Assembly (NCBI GenBank): GCA_012845835.1
Contig: JABAKD010000023.1
Coordinates: 2,552,197 to 2,616,196, forward strand
Length of the DNA: 64,000 nucleotides
Direction: 5' to 3'
DNA from: Undaria pinnatifida
Taxonomy: Eukaryota; Sar; Phaeophyceae; Laminariales; Alariaceae
Below the pieces are notes generated by a model that was not told the origin of the DNA, did no database searches, and saw only the letters and a list, made by a program, of their open reading frames with translations. A program made the position numbers and the translations under genes. The first letter of the stretch is position 1. Each line of letters opens with the position of its first letter. Shown here in pieces: positions 11,115-22,493 of the stretch.

Positions 11115-11396
11115 GCTAGGTCGCAGTACACGGGGCCCTATAGGGTTGGGGGGCTTATACTTGGCGTGCCTGTTCGTCATCGCCTCCTCAGGAACGGGGG
11201 AGGTGTGGAGGAGGACGACGATGGTGACGATCATAACTCCGGGGGGGGGACGGGCGTTGTGAGTTCGGGAGGGGGGGCGGCCGGCGATCGAACGAGGAGG
11301 ACGGCCGACGAGGGTTCGGGAAAGGGGAAGGCCGGCAATCCAACGAGGGAGGCGGCCACCAAGCGGGCGAGAGCCCTCGATCGGAACCTGGAGCAG
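11115..11396 (+). CDS. Candidate internal exon, acidic then Gly/Arg-rich, unknown protein
   Basis: This 282-bp stretch (94 codons) follows a possible acceptor (ttgtcag, AG at 11113-11114) and ends at a good donor (gagcag/gtgggt, GT at 11397), with phase 0 at both ends. The frame reads an acidic patch (VEEDDDGDDHNSGGGTG), then Gly/Arg/Thr-rich segments and an ending TKRARALDRNLEQ that looks like the start of a helix. An alternative acceptor is at 11190-11191. Base composition is richer in G than the flanks, as expected of an exon. No homologue is recognised and no partner exons could be joined, so it may be a lone exon of an undetected gene or a chance frame. Confidence 0.35.
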
Positions 11397-11399
11397 GTG

Positions 11400-13265
11400 G
11401 GTGCTGCTGTTATGTTTTCATTGCATTTGATGTACTTTGTATTTTTGTGAGAGTAGTTACTTTAGCAGTGCAGTGGGCGCGCGCAACAGTTGACAAGTGT
11501 TTGTTTTTTATAAGAAAAACTCATGTTTCGGGATAATTACGAAGTTGAAATGACGAAATTCGGCGTAAGAAAAAACAGCCCGACGTCGGCAACAAGACAA
11601 GAAACAAACACATCTACAGTAGATACACAAGGGCCCCGCGTGGGTGCCGGCGGTGCACCAGATGGGCTAAAATGCATGTGTGACTTGTTTGTATCATCTT
11701 GTTTTGATACCTGGTTAAACACTTGCACGATCAAGAATATACCGTACATGTATTGGCGATTGGTAAATGTTTCGCAAGCCAAGGGGTTACAGTAGGATGA
11801 AGACATTCAATAGCCATATTTTGATAGGATAAGCGCAGCGCCAGGTGTTAAAATAGACAGAGAAACATTGATGATGAAGCAAATGAGACGTGTGCGTGCA
11901 CGACCAAATATCAAGTGATCGAGATGACAGAGCTCAGTCTCGCTTTTAGTTCTCAAACTCGCTGCCTCCATTTGTTTTCTTCATCGGTGTCAATCAACTC
12001 TTGGACTCGTTACGATCGTCAGTATCTTTAACCAGCACACTTTCTCACTCGATTGCTTATTTCTGATATTCGGTTGTCAGTCTCAATTCTCAGATAGTTA
12101 CAAGTACCATTCCTCTGACGCTTTGCCAGCCTCTTTTCTGTGGTGCCTTTATCGATACGAGTTCGAGGACTCATTGCTGAGGTTTTTATGTCAGTCTCTT
12201 TTATGTTCAGAGTTTGTTCAAGTTTCTCAAACTCAACGGGTTGCACATGAGCGATTCATTGGGGAGGGAGGGGGGGAAGAGGGGGGGGGGAGGGAGGGAG
12301 GGGCTTGGCCGATATAGGGGGGAAGAACTGTTAGAAAAATCGATCAGACAAAGCATGGACGCTCCCCTGTCTCAAAATCCTTTGTAATTTGTATACAGTT
12401 ATCTGTTGTTGAGAGGGCATTATTCTACGAGGTTAGAGGGCATTACTCTACGAGGTTATAGGTCATTATCAGTGGGGCACTGGACTACAGGCAAAATCTC
12501 CACCGCCCCCCCCCCCCTCCCCCCCGGAACGGCGGGATGCAGTCCGACCGGATATACAGGCTGGCGAGTCAAGCCCAAGCGTACTTGTCCTCAAAGGCAG
12601 ATAGCAGCCTAGCTACTCGTGTGACATGGCCAAAGTAGTATTAATAGTGAGTGTATTGTACACACGTGCACAGCAGGTTAGGTTTACCGCTAATAGGCAA
12701 TGCGAGCTCGCATCGCAGCTTTGAGTACAGGATGCCTAATAAGTAGCAGGGATTAGGTCAGCCTGGATTTCGTTTTTTTTATTTTTTTCGCGGCCTTTTC
12801 TTGTTGGGCCTCTTTCTTGTTTTCGCCGGCCAGAAATCGAGATTTTTCTTTAACGTGATTTCTTTCTTACTATTACCGCGCAAAAATCGAGCTGATTTTT
12901 TTATTTTTGCATAAAAACCAAAAGCATGCCGATGCCGCTATTTACTGTACGCCCCGTTAATGGTCGCGCATGCGAACGGTCGGGGGCCGAACGCTTCCAC
13001 CGTGTACCCTTGCTTGGACGCGTGCTACGATTGAGGTAGCACTTTTCGTCTGAGAAAACAGTTTCTGGCTGGTAGGGCTCCTTAACCGAATATCGTCGGC
13101 AACAGGCCATTTTTTTTTTTTGCGTATTTGTTGTTCGTATCTCTAGGCCATGGGAGTTTTCGTCCGGTAGCAGTTTTGTTTTTTTTCTCAATAGAGGTCT
13201 TAACCCTCCTCCAGTGGGGATCCTCAGAAAATATGTGATGCGCCTCTATCGTAGGACGCGTCACT
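11400..13265. other. No gene recognised; G-run and C-run tracts
   Basis: Contains a purine-rich ggaggg/ggggga run at 12259-12303 and a C-run at 12507-12525. Short frames only, none with recognisable motifs. Confidence 0.5.
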
Positions 13266-13270
13266 GGTGG

Positions 13271-13957
13271 TCACGGAAGCGGAGGAGACGTGCTCGACAA
13301 CAAACTCGGAACGTTTCCGTTCACGCCCCTGCCCCTGCCCCTTCGGTGACTACTGGGTGCCGCCACCACCGTCAGGAGTCTCTCAGTCGTCCTCCCGCTC
13401 TTCCTCGTTTTCACCGTTGCGAGATCTGGCCTATCTCCTGGATCACCGTCGCCATCCGATATTGAACGTTTCCGCTTACGCTCCTGCTGCAACTTGGGTG
13501 ACTGCTGAGTACAGCCGCCACCGTCGGGAACCTCATCGCCGTCCTCGCGCTCTTCCTCGCTTTCACGGTTGCAAGATCTCGCCTCTCCTAGATCACTATC
13601 GCTATCCGTATCAACTTCGGTCCCACCCGAGTCCTTCCTCCCTTTCTCGTCGCCCCCTCTGCCCCCCCTCCTCTGCGGTGCTGGTAAGATTGAAGTTGAT
13701 GAGCCACTCAGGTCTGATCGCAATGGATGGGTGGAAAGAAGAAGCCCCCCGAGCTCACTGTTGTTCTCCTCGTTGAGGGTGTCGATACATCGTAAGTTTT
13801 AATTTCCAGCGTGTCAAGATGGGCAAAAGTCTTCCCGGACACGCTGCGCTGGCGCTCGGCGCTCTTCAACTTTTCGAACTGCTGTGTGTTCAAGGCTCCC
13901 TGTGTGTTCAAGGCTCGCTTGTGGTCCAACTCGCCCAATGCGGAGAGCGTTTGGAGT
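13271..13957 (-). CDS. Candidate two-exon fragment of an acidic/Ser-Arg-rich nuclear-type protein
   Basis: On the minus strand one frame (about 13957 down to 13758) reads LSALGELDHKRALNTQ, then FEKLKSAERQRSVSGKTF and AHLDTLEIKTYD, ending at a possible donor (gat/gtatcg). After a possible acceptor (caccgcag) the phase-0 frame continues from about 13673 with DTDSDSDLGEARSCNRES, EEEREDGDEVPDGG and KLQQERKRKRSISDG, to a stop at 13271. The 3' part contains a ~155-bp tandem duplication (13310-13464 versus 13466-13610). The charge pattern suggests a nuclear tail with a basic KRKR cluster, but no domain is recognised. The upstream boundary coincides with a TTAA element at 13964. Splice choice is inference. 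Confidence 0.35.
13310..13610. repeat. ~155-bp tandem duplication
   Basis: Two diverged units: 'acgtttccgttcacgcccctg' is echoed at 13466 by 'acgtttccgcttacgctcctg', and the similarity continues through 'gccgccaccgtc', 'gctcttcctcg' and 'gcgagatct'. It lies inside the candidate minus-strand exon. The two units stay open in the same frame but diverge in protein sequence. Confidence 0.65.
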
Positions 13958-13963
13958 CTAAGG

Positions 13964-14051
13964 TTAACCCCTTTAGAGCCCCTAACCCCTCCCTATACAA
14001 ACTCCAAGTATTTTACCCCCCAAAACGGGTTTCCAGTGGTACAGGCGTTAA
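13964..14051 (+). mobile_element. Short TTAA-ended element (MITE-like), copy m1
   Basis: Begins ttaacccctttagagcccc, continues ccctccctatac and actccaagta, and ends ggcgttaa. The same ~88-bp unit recurs at 17855, 23818 and 42509 (+) and at 19878 and 47852 (-). The ends read TTAACSCCTT and its inverse in the better copies, giving short inverted terminal repeats around TTAA. Confidence 0.7.
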
Positions 14052-14054
14052 TGG

Positions 14055-15290
14055 CTTCAAGCTTTACGAGCACCGTAAGATCTGGGTCCTGGGTCTGCTG
14101 CTGAGTCGGATTGTCTGCTCTTCTCTTCTCGCGTTCCTGCTGACAGCACGGGTGGTACTTTGAAGGCAGATATGAAATCTTCCTAAGGTCGCTGTTCATG
14201 CACTTTGGTTGGCTCAGGGGAATTTTTTTCCGCCCAACCGAACCTAAAGTCTTCCCACGCCACAACATTCCAATCCGGTCGAATGTCTTTCCAAGCGCAG
14301 CATCCAAGCCGACCGAGTCAGCCTAGGACCTTCACAAGCCACATCATCCAAGCATAGGTCACCCCATAGCGTTCGCGTTCGGGTAAGTGTTCTGGTCGGG
14401 TGGTATACGTTAGGCGGCACGGCCACCCCCCCCCCTCCCCTAGTATTTACTATCAATCTTCAAATAGGGATTCGTCGACGACTACATTGCTGAAAAGAGT
14501 ACCTGGTCAAAATTGAAACCGTATTCGCTGAAAGCTAAGAGAACGTTACTGGCGGCCACCGGGTCCGGCAGCAGAGGGACCCACGGGAGTCGGGGCTTCG
14601 CCTCACCGAGGTATGGGGCCTTTTTCTTGTGAGTTCAATGGTATGTGTGGCAGAGGGTCAGCCTCGCGGTTTTCCTCTTTTTTTTAAGAAGTATCAGCCT
14701 GGCTTTCTTGTTGTCCTGTTACTTATTTGGTGTCCTCCACTGGATGCTCGTAATCGTAGCTCGTATGAGCGTGTGCTTGGGACCAACCTGGCTCAAACGC
14801 AAGACGAGAAGACTAGAAGCCAACCCCGAAGAACGGGTAGCTCGAGCTACTGCGGTGAGCTGATCTGTCGGGTCTGGCGGTTGTTCAAGCTCAAACACGC
14901 ACAGAGACGGCTCTTGCACGAAGCCCGTGGCTGCTCATTCCTCTGTCGGTTTTAGTTCTCAGGCGCACACACAATATGCTGTAACTGTTGTAATTGTTCC
15001 GCACAAGAACAGCTATCTCAACAAAATAAAAGGCGGACGATATTTTTAATGAAAGCCGAGATACAGAGTGAAAAAAACTGAAAAGCTAGGCTTAAGCTTC
15101 ATATCATAGTATAACTCGGGTTATATATGACGCGTGCTTCTCCAATCGAGTTGACCGGTATGGATCAGTAACAGAAGGCGGTTGCTCCAGCGTGAACGTT
15201 CTAGCATCGGCATGGTTCAAAGTGAACAGATTTACCTTGTGTCGCACTTGTAATCATATGATGCCCCTCCGGATGATTATCTATGGCCTA
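14055..15290. other. No gene recognised
   Basis: Frames up to 108 codons at 14629-14955 and on the minus strand at 13993-14307. None shows a motif or supported splice sites. Confidence 0.4.
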
Positions 15291-15294
15291 TGTG

Positions 15295-16260
15295 TTAGTT
15301 AGATGCAACTTGCGGCATCTTGTGACGGCCATTGGAAGGCCCACAATATTCAAGACGATGATGGCCAGACGCAGACTTCAGTCTCTCGGGCAGGACGCCC
15401 CCCCTTACCCCCCCTCCCCCTTCCTCCCTTCCCCCCTCCCCCCTCCCCCCTCCCACCCTCCCCCCTCCCCCCGGCCGCTTAGAGATGCCGGCGGTGGATG
15501 GCGCTGCCGCAGCCTTTGCGCGTCGCCCTACAGCTTTGCATCTCTGCGTTTCATGCCAATGCCGCATGAACAACTCGGCTCCCTCCTCTACTCGTCGAAA
15601 CCATCTGCCGGCCTCCTGAGCAGCCTTTCGCCACTCCTCGAGTTTTATTTCAAAGACCGACATATCCTCCTCCAGACGAGCCAGCCAGTCCTTCTCTTGC
15701 CCCCCTGAGTAGCCCTTACCCCCAACAAGCTCCCCAAACATCACCCTCTGTGGCAGACGCTCCTCCCCCGTGCGTGCTACGAATCCCGCAAACAATATCC
15801 TCGGTTTGCGCACTATCGCCTCTATGCTCTCGGAAGCTGTCATGGCAAGCGCGTCGGCGTACGATAGGGTGTGGTCGTCGCGCTTCCGTTTCCGCCACCC
15901 GAGGCGTCGGAAGACCATGGGGTGGTGAACCCGTCGTAGCCTGTCATAGTCAGGCTTGTTTGGGCTCCACGTCATGCAACCGTAAAGAAGTGTCTCGGCC
16001 ACCTCAGCTTTCAGCAACCGCACCTCCAACCGTAAGCGCACACCCGAGCGATCATAGGTTTCCATCTTGTACCGTTGGAAGCACGCCCAGGCCCTCTGAA
16101 GACGCCGCGTTATTTCAATGCTAAGGTTTCTGTCTGCGGTGATAGCCCCGCCCAAGCACACAAACTCGATCGTTTGTTTGTATACCTAGTCGACTGCATC
16201 GATTGTGAACGACACCATCCCCACGCCTTTGGTTTGCAGGCACATAATATTAACATCGAC
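15295..16260 (-). pseudogene. 5'-truncated LINE reverse transcriptase, C-terminal part
   Basis: An open frame of 288 codons (16161 down to 15295) has the typical C-terminal half of a non-LTR retrotransposon polymerase after the catalytic palm. It reads VCLGGAITADRNLSIEITRR, then RAWACFQRYKMETYD, then a thumb-like LLKAEVAETLLYGCMTWSPN, and a basic RRLGWRKRKRDDHTLSYADA region. In-frame similarity continues upstream (VDVNIMCLQTKGVGMVSF, then VYKQT) across a stop codon at 16186-16188. The YADD catalytic motif and the endonuclease are missing, so this is a dead, 5'-truncated insertion. The last part is G/C-rich (C-run at 15400-15475) and probably unrelated coding. This type of LINE could have mobilised the SINEs in the window, but that is inference. 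Confidence 0.85.
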
Positions 16261-16299
16261 GATCAACGCATACCCAGTGATAGAAAAGAGGTCGTCGCG

Positions 16300-17850
16300 G
16301 AGGGGGGCACGTAATAAGAAACACCCAAAGTCACAACTTCCGCCGCCAGCCCTAGATCAATCGCTCGTTGAACGTGGGGCGTTTGTGATATTTGGTCTGG
16401 CCCTTTGTAGAGTACACCCATCGACACCGTGATGTTATAGCTCGCTTGGATTGCAGCTGACCTGTACGATATCAATGTTAGATGGGGACCCGCGGTACAT
16501 CAATACCTTAAGAAACAAGACTGTCTGAAAACGGTTGAATGCAGGCCGAGAAAAAAAAATATGGTTCTAGAAATGCTGCTGGTGATGCTGGTGAGGGCGC
16601 ACAAAATATGGTAGGAAGCTATTGGCCCGGACGCCAAGTTAACATTTTTCAACACCGGGCGCCCGCTGAAGATTTGGCGCACACCGCTCGTTTGTGTTTG
16701 GAGTCAACGAGGGTTTCTAATTTCGGCAACGCCAAGCGATAAAGACTCCTTTCAAGTTGCCTGGAGTCCGCTGACCACCAGCGCGCACCAGTTAACACCT
16801 ATTTCAAAGTTCCTGCCTCGACAGACCTCGACGACGCCCGAGCAGGCGAGAGACCTCGACCGGGGCTAAAAATAGATTTTTTGCTACCGTTATTACCGAC
16901 ACTTGATGCTGTACTGGGTGTATGAGTAATGGTTTCAGTAGTGCTAGCATATAGGGTCTTTGTTTGCACTCTCATCTTTGGTTGATGCACGACTCGCCTC
17001 GTTTTTAGGTACACTATTGGCGTGTTGTATTGTGTTTCCGGGGCGTTCTTTTTACAACACGTATTTGCGGCTAGTTCTTCCGTGGGTGGTGATGAAGCCA
17101 AACCTCAAGTAACTTCACTGTTTTATGTTAGCAGATTGCGAGTGAAATTCAGCATTAAGGGCTACGCCTCGTTCAGTCATGAAAGCGAAGCCATGCGAGA
17201 GCAGTGAAAGCGGAGTCAGCGCTGTATTTGCAAGGTGTGACATGGAGTACCGTTGCTGTAACCCTTTTCCAGCTCCTAATATTATCGTAGTCTAACTCCA
17301 AGTGTTTTGCCCCCATATCGGGAGCGCGGCGCTAAAAGGTTAAAACGACTGGAAGAGTACAACTTGTTGCTCGCCGGAACCCGGCGTCGAAGGAGTTAAG
17401 CCGTTACCGGCGCGACGGCGCTTGACAATATCGCCCCGCCTATCCGGTACATGATGGCGTGGTCGTGTGTACCACGATGCGATCGTGTCTACTAGCAGTA
17501 GAGCCAGCGGAGTGCCCTACCTGACACCTATCGCTTGGTTGTATCATACCGTGGAGGGGTTTCGTCTACTCTGATAGTTTCCAGAGCACAGCCGAACCGT
17601 TTCTGCGGCCGCCAATCCTCAACGTTTACCTGTGCAGGTAGTCATCTGCTTTGACAAGTGTTATGATAGGGCTAACACCTTATACAGTGGGTACCCCGAT
17701 TTAAGAGCGCCCCGTGGCAAGTCAAGACAAGCGCGCTTAAATACTTATTTTTCTCTTTCTGTATTGGGAAATATATACCAGGTTGCTTTTCGTACAGGCT
17801 GGACATGCCGATTTGAACGCTCTTAGGTCCCGAATGTTCTTATCCTGGGC
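16300..17850. other. No gene recognised
   Basis: Short frames only. A partial TTAA-element fragment (ctaactccaagtgttttgcc) lies at 17292-17344. Confidence 0.45.
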
Positions 17851-17854
17851 GCCT

Positions 17855-17941
17855 TTAACCCCTTTAGAGCTCCGAAACCCCTCCCTACACCAACTCCAAG
17901 TAACGTTTCCCGAAACGTGTTTCGAATTCGAATGGGGTTAA
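17855..17941 (+). mobile_element. TTAA-ended element (MITE-like), copy m2
   Basis: Starts ttaacccctttagagctcc and ends ggggttaa. It shares ccctccctacac and aactccaagtaa with the other copies. Here both ends read as perfect inverted TTAACCCC. Confidence 0.7.
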
Positions 17942-18199
17942 ATCGGGGTGCCCACTGTATAATTGTTTTTGGCTGACGGGCCTGTGAGAAATTACCCAGT
18001 GTCGTTGGAAAGTTTTTCTTAGTGTTATATCATGATTCGTTGGACACCTGCAGTAGGCCATGGGCTTTTGCATCGGGTTGTACTTTTTTTTTTCATCTTG
18101 TTATTTTGTGTTTTTTTGGGTGAGGTTTTCTCAGGTAAGGAAGCTCAAAGAAGTTGGGTGCAGCTCTGTTGCAGCACTCTACCGTTCACCATTGGCCCG

Positions 18200-19345
18200 G
18201 TGAAATAACCAGAGAGCTTCCCGGGCCGGCCCGCAACCCTGGGTGGGCGCCCGTGAGACTCCTCTCACGGGTCGGGCCGGGTCCAAGCCCGCGATATTAA
18301 AATCTCGCGGGCGGGGCCTGGCCGAAATCCGCGAGATAGTCATTTCTCACCGGCTGAGCCGACACGACCTGCATGTATGTCCGTGTTGTTCTGGCGCTGA
18401 CGATTTTTGCTGACGATCCGTTGCCTGACACGCGAGAATCCCGGAAAAAAATGTCGCCGGTTACTGTCTTCTCGCCTTACCTGTGCGGTTCTTCCCCAGC
18501 TCGTGTGTTTCGGGCTAATAGTTCCAGGTGTTGGGTGAGGTTTCAGAAAGCGAACGTATCATGTATTACCGAAACGTAAAAAATAATTAGTTTCGCCTAT
18601 CGCACAAGGTCTGCGAATGCCTGGCTGAAAACAACCGAGCCTTACAAAGGCATGCCTCGTCTCCGGCATGCCGCAACCGGCGACTTGATTGATTCGGTGG
18701 CATGGAAAAGGACGGTATCACTATCGAGGTCTCTAGGGTGAGCGGAAGTAACCCTCGACCCCCCCCGCGGGGCAGCGACCTTGTTGGAGGATCAAACTCG
18801 AGAACGAACTTGTTTTATGTTTTTTTTTTCGAGGGCGCCGCCGGAGGCAAAACTGGTTTGTTCGCGGCAGTCCTGGTGTTTTTTTAGGAGGCCTCGACCG
18901 ACTGCGATTTGCTAGGCGTCCTTGGTGTTTGTGCTGCAGTTGATCCGGTCGCCTTTCTTTGATATTCACCGTTTCTGGCTTGGTCTCGTTTCTGATGTAG
19001 TCGTCGCAGCTCAAACTTGCAGAACTTCCCGCGTCGGGCATGCAGATCGAGTAGGATTGAACTATTTTCTACAGCAATAAAGTCATCTGATTAACGACCA
19101 CAATGACGACATATGGGCCGGAAATGATATATTGGAACACATTGTACACCCTTGACCGGGCCGTTCGCACCGCTTGACCCGCGGGTATCTTGTTGTTGCC
19201 GTGCGGGCAATACCGCGGGCCGGAACAGTCGGACGCGTGGGAAATCCCTGTTTCGCGGGCTTCTTGGAAGGTCACGGACCGGGCCGGGCCGGGCCGGGCC
19301 GGGCCGGGCTTCGGCGCTTTAAAATCTCGTGGACCCGACTTCACC
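18200..19345. repeat. Degenerate GGGTC/GGGCC region with (GGGCC)n at 19279-19309
   Basis: Degenerate 'cgggtcgggcc' and 'aaaatctcgcgggc' words occur at 18.24-18.37 kb. Six GGGCC units occur at 19279-19309, followed by 'tttaaaatctcgtggacccg'. The alternation of pentamers with an 'aaaatctcgcg' word matches the arrangement at 5.5 and 44.7 kb. No gene recognised between 18370 and 19680. Confidence 0.6.
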
Positions 19346-19688
19346 CGCGTAGACCATTGTCTGCGGGGACGCAGGAATTGTAAATTGTACGCTCACAATA
19401 AAAACAACGTAATAAGAGCTACAGGGTCCCTTTTCGGGGGACGCTGCCTTCAGAAATCGTTCTCAGCGGCGAGCGCTACACCAAACCCTACGCGATATTC
19501 TTAGCTCTAGGTTGCTCATGCTTTTTGCTTTTTGCCACAGTAAGGCTTCAAGCCTCACTCATGTTAGCTGTTTTTAGTGGTTTGGCTCATACTGTACCGG
19601 TGACCACACGGGCCTGCCCGTTCTTGCGTATTCATGCAAGTACTCTTATGCAAACCCATACGTTTGTGTTTTGCCGCTCTCTGATGTT

Positions 19689-19790
19689 GCCGGAGACGAA
19701 CGGCGTTTGTGAGGGGGGGATTGTTCGTCACACCAGTCTAGCCGGGGACGAACCGCGTTTGTGAGGGGAGGGTCGTTCGTCACCCCAGTC
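19689..19790. repeat. 51-bp tandem duplication
   Basis: Two adjacent units of about 51 bp, each reading 'gccgg(a/g)gacgaac(g/c)gcgtttgtgaggggnggnttgttcgtcac(a/c)ccagtct'. A local duplication only. Confidence 0.75.
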
Positions 19791-19877
19791 TTGACTGTAA
19801 CTCGAACGCCTCATCCAACCCAGACGTGAACCTAAACTGCGCGCCCAACCCGGTGAGCGATGTCATAGACTAGATAT

Positions 19878-19965
19878 TTGACGCCTTTGTTACTGAAATC
19901 CCGCTTTCGGGCACAAAATACTTGGATCTAACATACGGAGGGGTTTGGGGCGCCAAAGAGGGTAA
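19878..19965 (-). mobile_element. TTAA-ended element (MITE-like), copy m6
   Basis: Inverse orientation: ttgacgcctttg at the left, acttgga and ggaggggtttggggc in the middle, and agggtaa at the right. More diverged than the other copies. Confidence 0.6.
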
Positions 19966-20170
19966 GGGGTCACCGCGCAAAACTCTAGTGGGATTGCAAA
20001 GCTTATGGGCTATTTCTTGAGTTAAGAAGTCCCGGCAGGCAGAAGACTTTGGGCCCAGAAACACCGTACGATACCCGCGATAACATCCCCGATGCAAGAA
20101 AGCACGCGCAAGGTGCGGAAATCCGCCTCACAAGTGGCTCCCAGTAGGTAGCTCACCCTTCATAGGACTG

Positions 20171-20473
20171 CCGGTCGCCCCGGTGGCGTATCAGGTTGTC
20201 CTCGAGCCTGGTATAGGTCAGTTTCGTGAGTTCGAGCCCCGCCGAGTGCATACTCGTATAAATTCGCTGGGACTTTTTCTTGTGCACAAATTGACTTGCG
20301 GAAAGCGCGAGAGCGTGAGTTAGCCACACTCGATGAAAAATCGACGAGCGGTGGGATTGCTGAACCCTATGCGCGATGAAAAGTTGAAGGCAAGAACCGG
20401 GGGAGAGAAGGGACGGCATCTGTGACCACGGCTTGTCCAGAAGCTTGAAAGTAAAAGTGTGAGAAAAAAAAAG
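20171..20473 (+). mobile_element. tRNA-derived SINE, copy B (full length)
   Basis: The complete plus-strand copy starts ccggtcgccccggtggcgta (A-box-like). It has a B-box-like gagttcgagccccgc about 55 bases in, the body with 'gcgcgagagcgtgagttagc' and 'tgaaccctatgcgcgatga', and ends 'cttgtccagaagcttgaaag' plus an A-run at about 20462-20473. It is the best reference copy of the family. Confidence 0.8.
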
Positions 20474-20479
20474 AACTCC

Positions 20480-21850
20480 CCGAGTACCTCATGACGCTTC
20501 GCGCTTGGTGCACGCGATGTGTGCCCGGTCGCCGACGTGTCCCGTCCTGGCATTGTAGGGATGCGAGGGCCGATTAAGACTACGGCTAATACGCATGACA
20601 TGTGTACAACCCCCCTCGGGATTCCAGGCCGATTTTATGGACAACGGGGATACCACAAACGCAGCTCGACGCGTCGATATAGTTTTGTCGGCGAAATATT
20701 TCGAAAGCCACCTTTTTGGTTTCGTTGTGTGTACATCCCCCCCTTGTTTAGGAGAAAACCAGCTTGAACGTTTATCTTGGGGGGATGCTTGCGTGTTTTA
20801 TTGTGATTCTCGCCGCACGTTGGCACGTTAGCAAACCGGGTCAGTAGTTAGGTGAAATATAGTAGGCTGAGCTGTCCCGCCAAGAAGTCAATGCTTTTTT
20901 TGTTGCGGTAAATGTGGTTGCATGGCCGTCAAACTTGGTTAAATATTTAGCTGGATGCAATGTTGCTGAGCCATTTCACAAATATATCAAGGTGTAATCC
21001 ATGCCTCAGCCTGGAGCTTCATCGACAGGTTTCTTTTTAGGAATAATTATTCCGGCGTTCGGTGAAGCATCATCATCGACCAATAGCTCGACCCGGAATG
21101 CCCGCTTGACTCTGAAAGCCTATTCTCTTACCACAGTAACAGCATTTCGACACGTTCTGCATGCCTCGGCAGCCGTGCACATGTCATTGACCTCGGTCAA
21201 GTACCAGCACCATAGGTGCAGGGTTAGCGGCTAACTCTGTAAGTCCGATTGTCCAGTGGGAGCATCACGGTCTCCTGATCACAGCAGCACGTTTGGCGGC
21301 TTGCACCCCCCGATCCATTGTGTGCGTCAGCGATGTCTCGAGATAGGGCCTACAGAGGTTGGCGTGGATAGCCTTATAGAGTCAGCTTGTCCAAGATCAT
21401 AATACTCGTGTTTGAGTTACAGGTGTACACCACCAGCGGCTCGCCAGCCCTCTCCACTCCTCAACCAGAAAGGGTGGAAACGCCACCATTTCTGGTAGTT
21501 CCGTGTATATTCCGAGGATTTGTCAAAACTGGGAGGCAAATAATGCCTTCCTCTCCTGGAAGTTCCATTTCAATGGCGAGCTTCGTCTAAACGGGACGTT
21601 TGATTAATCTTGCCGCGCTAATGTGTGCTGGACTACTCCTGGCTACTGCTCGGGCCACTGCCATACTGCTGGTGCGCCACAAGATTGTTCTGTGTGTAGC
21701 GTATGCATTTGCCGTGGTGAAAGTGTATGCGTGCTTGTTGCTTGGACTCGACTTGTCGTCGCTCATGGTTCGTCCATATCGAACAACAACGATACCGGTG
21801 TGCCTCTACGGCGATACAACACCTTGCAGGCACAGTACAGTAGTAACACC
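20480..21850. other. No gene firmly supported
   Basis: A 78-codon plus frame (20595-20831) and a minus-strand stretch at 21000-21235 (CTAAEACRTCRNAVTV, then ELLVDDDASPNAGIIIPKKK in an adjoining frame) look partly coding-like, possibly decayed retroelement pieces. I cannot assign either. Confidence 0.3.
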
Positions 21851-21854
21851 GTAA

Positions 21855-22440
21855 CTCGGTAACGAAACCAACCCGACCAAATCGGACCACTTATTCTGAG
21901 TCCTCGCTCCGAGACCAACCTGCCTTGGAGTTTTCAGCAGTTTTTTGTATTGTTGAATTCTGGGGATGTTTCGACGACGTCGTCTTGTTGTTGCGTCTGG
22001 GTGGGTTCCTCGCTGGCTGCAACTCGATAAGGAGACCAACCCGACCAGATCTGACTACGCATGCGGAACCCCCGCCTCCAAAATGCCATGATCAACAATT
22101 TTCAGCTGTGTACTTATTTTTCAAAACCCGGGTGTGTCTTTGCAGCGTGCCCCGGCTCTTGCGTTTGGGTGGATTCCTCGCCCGCTACAACTCGGTAAGA
22201 ACATCAACAATACCAGATCGGATGATGGATTCTGAGTCCCGCCATGGAAGTGCCCTACAGCTGTTTGAATATTTCCAACTCCGGGGGTGTACGCTGCCCC
22301 CCCCTTTTCTCGCGTCTTGGCGCATTCCTTGTTGGATGCAGCTCGATATCGACACAGACCCGGCCAGAATGGACGACGGAATCGGACCCTCCCCCCCCTC
22401 CCTCCCCCGACATTACAATTTTTCAGCGTGTATATTTTTC
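21855..22440. repeat. ~160-bp tandem array, about 4 units
   Basis: The landmark 'ctcggtaa/ctcgataagg ... accaacccgaccagatc' recurs at 21856, 22024, 22191 and 22344. In between are 'gtttttcagcagtttt'-type and 'gggtgggttcctcgctgg'-type blocks. A related single block lies at 23.93 kb. The long plus-strand frame here (21925-22800) is a product of this array and the next one. Confidence 0.7.
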
Positions 22441-22493
22441 AAATTATACGAAACGTTTTCGAGTTGTTCCCACCAATGCAATGCGATCAAGCT

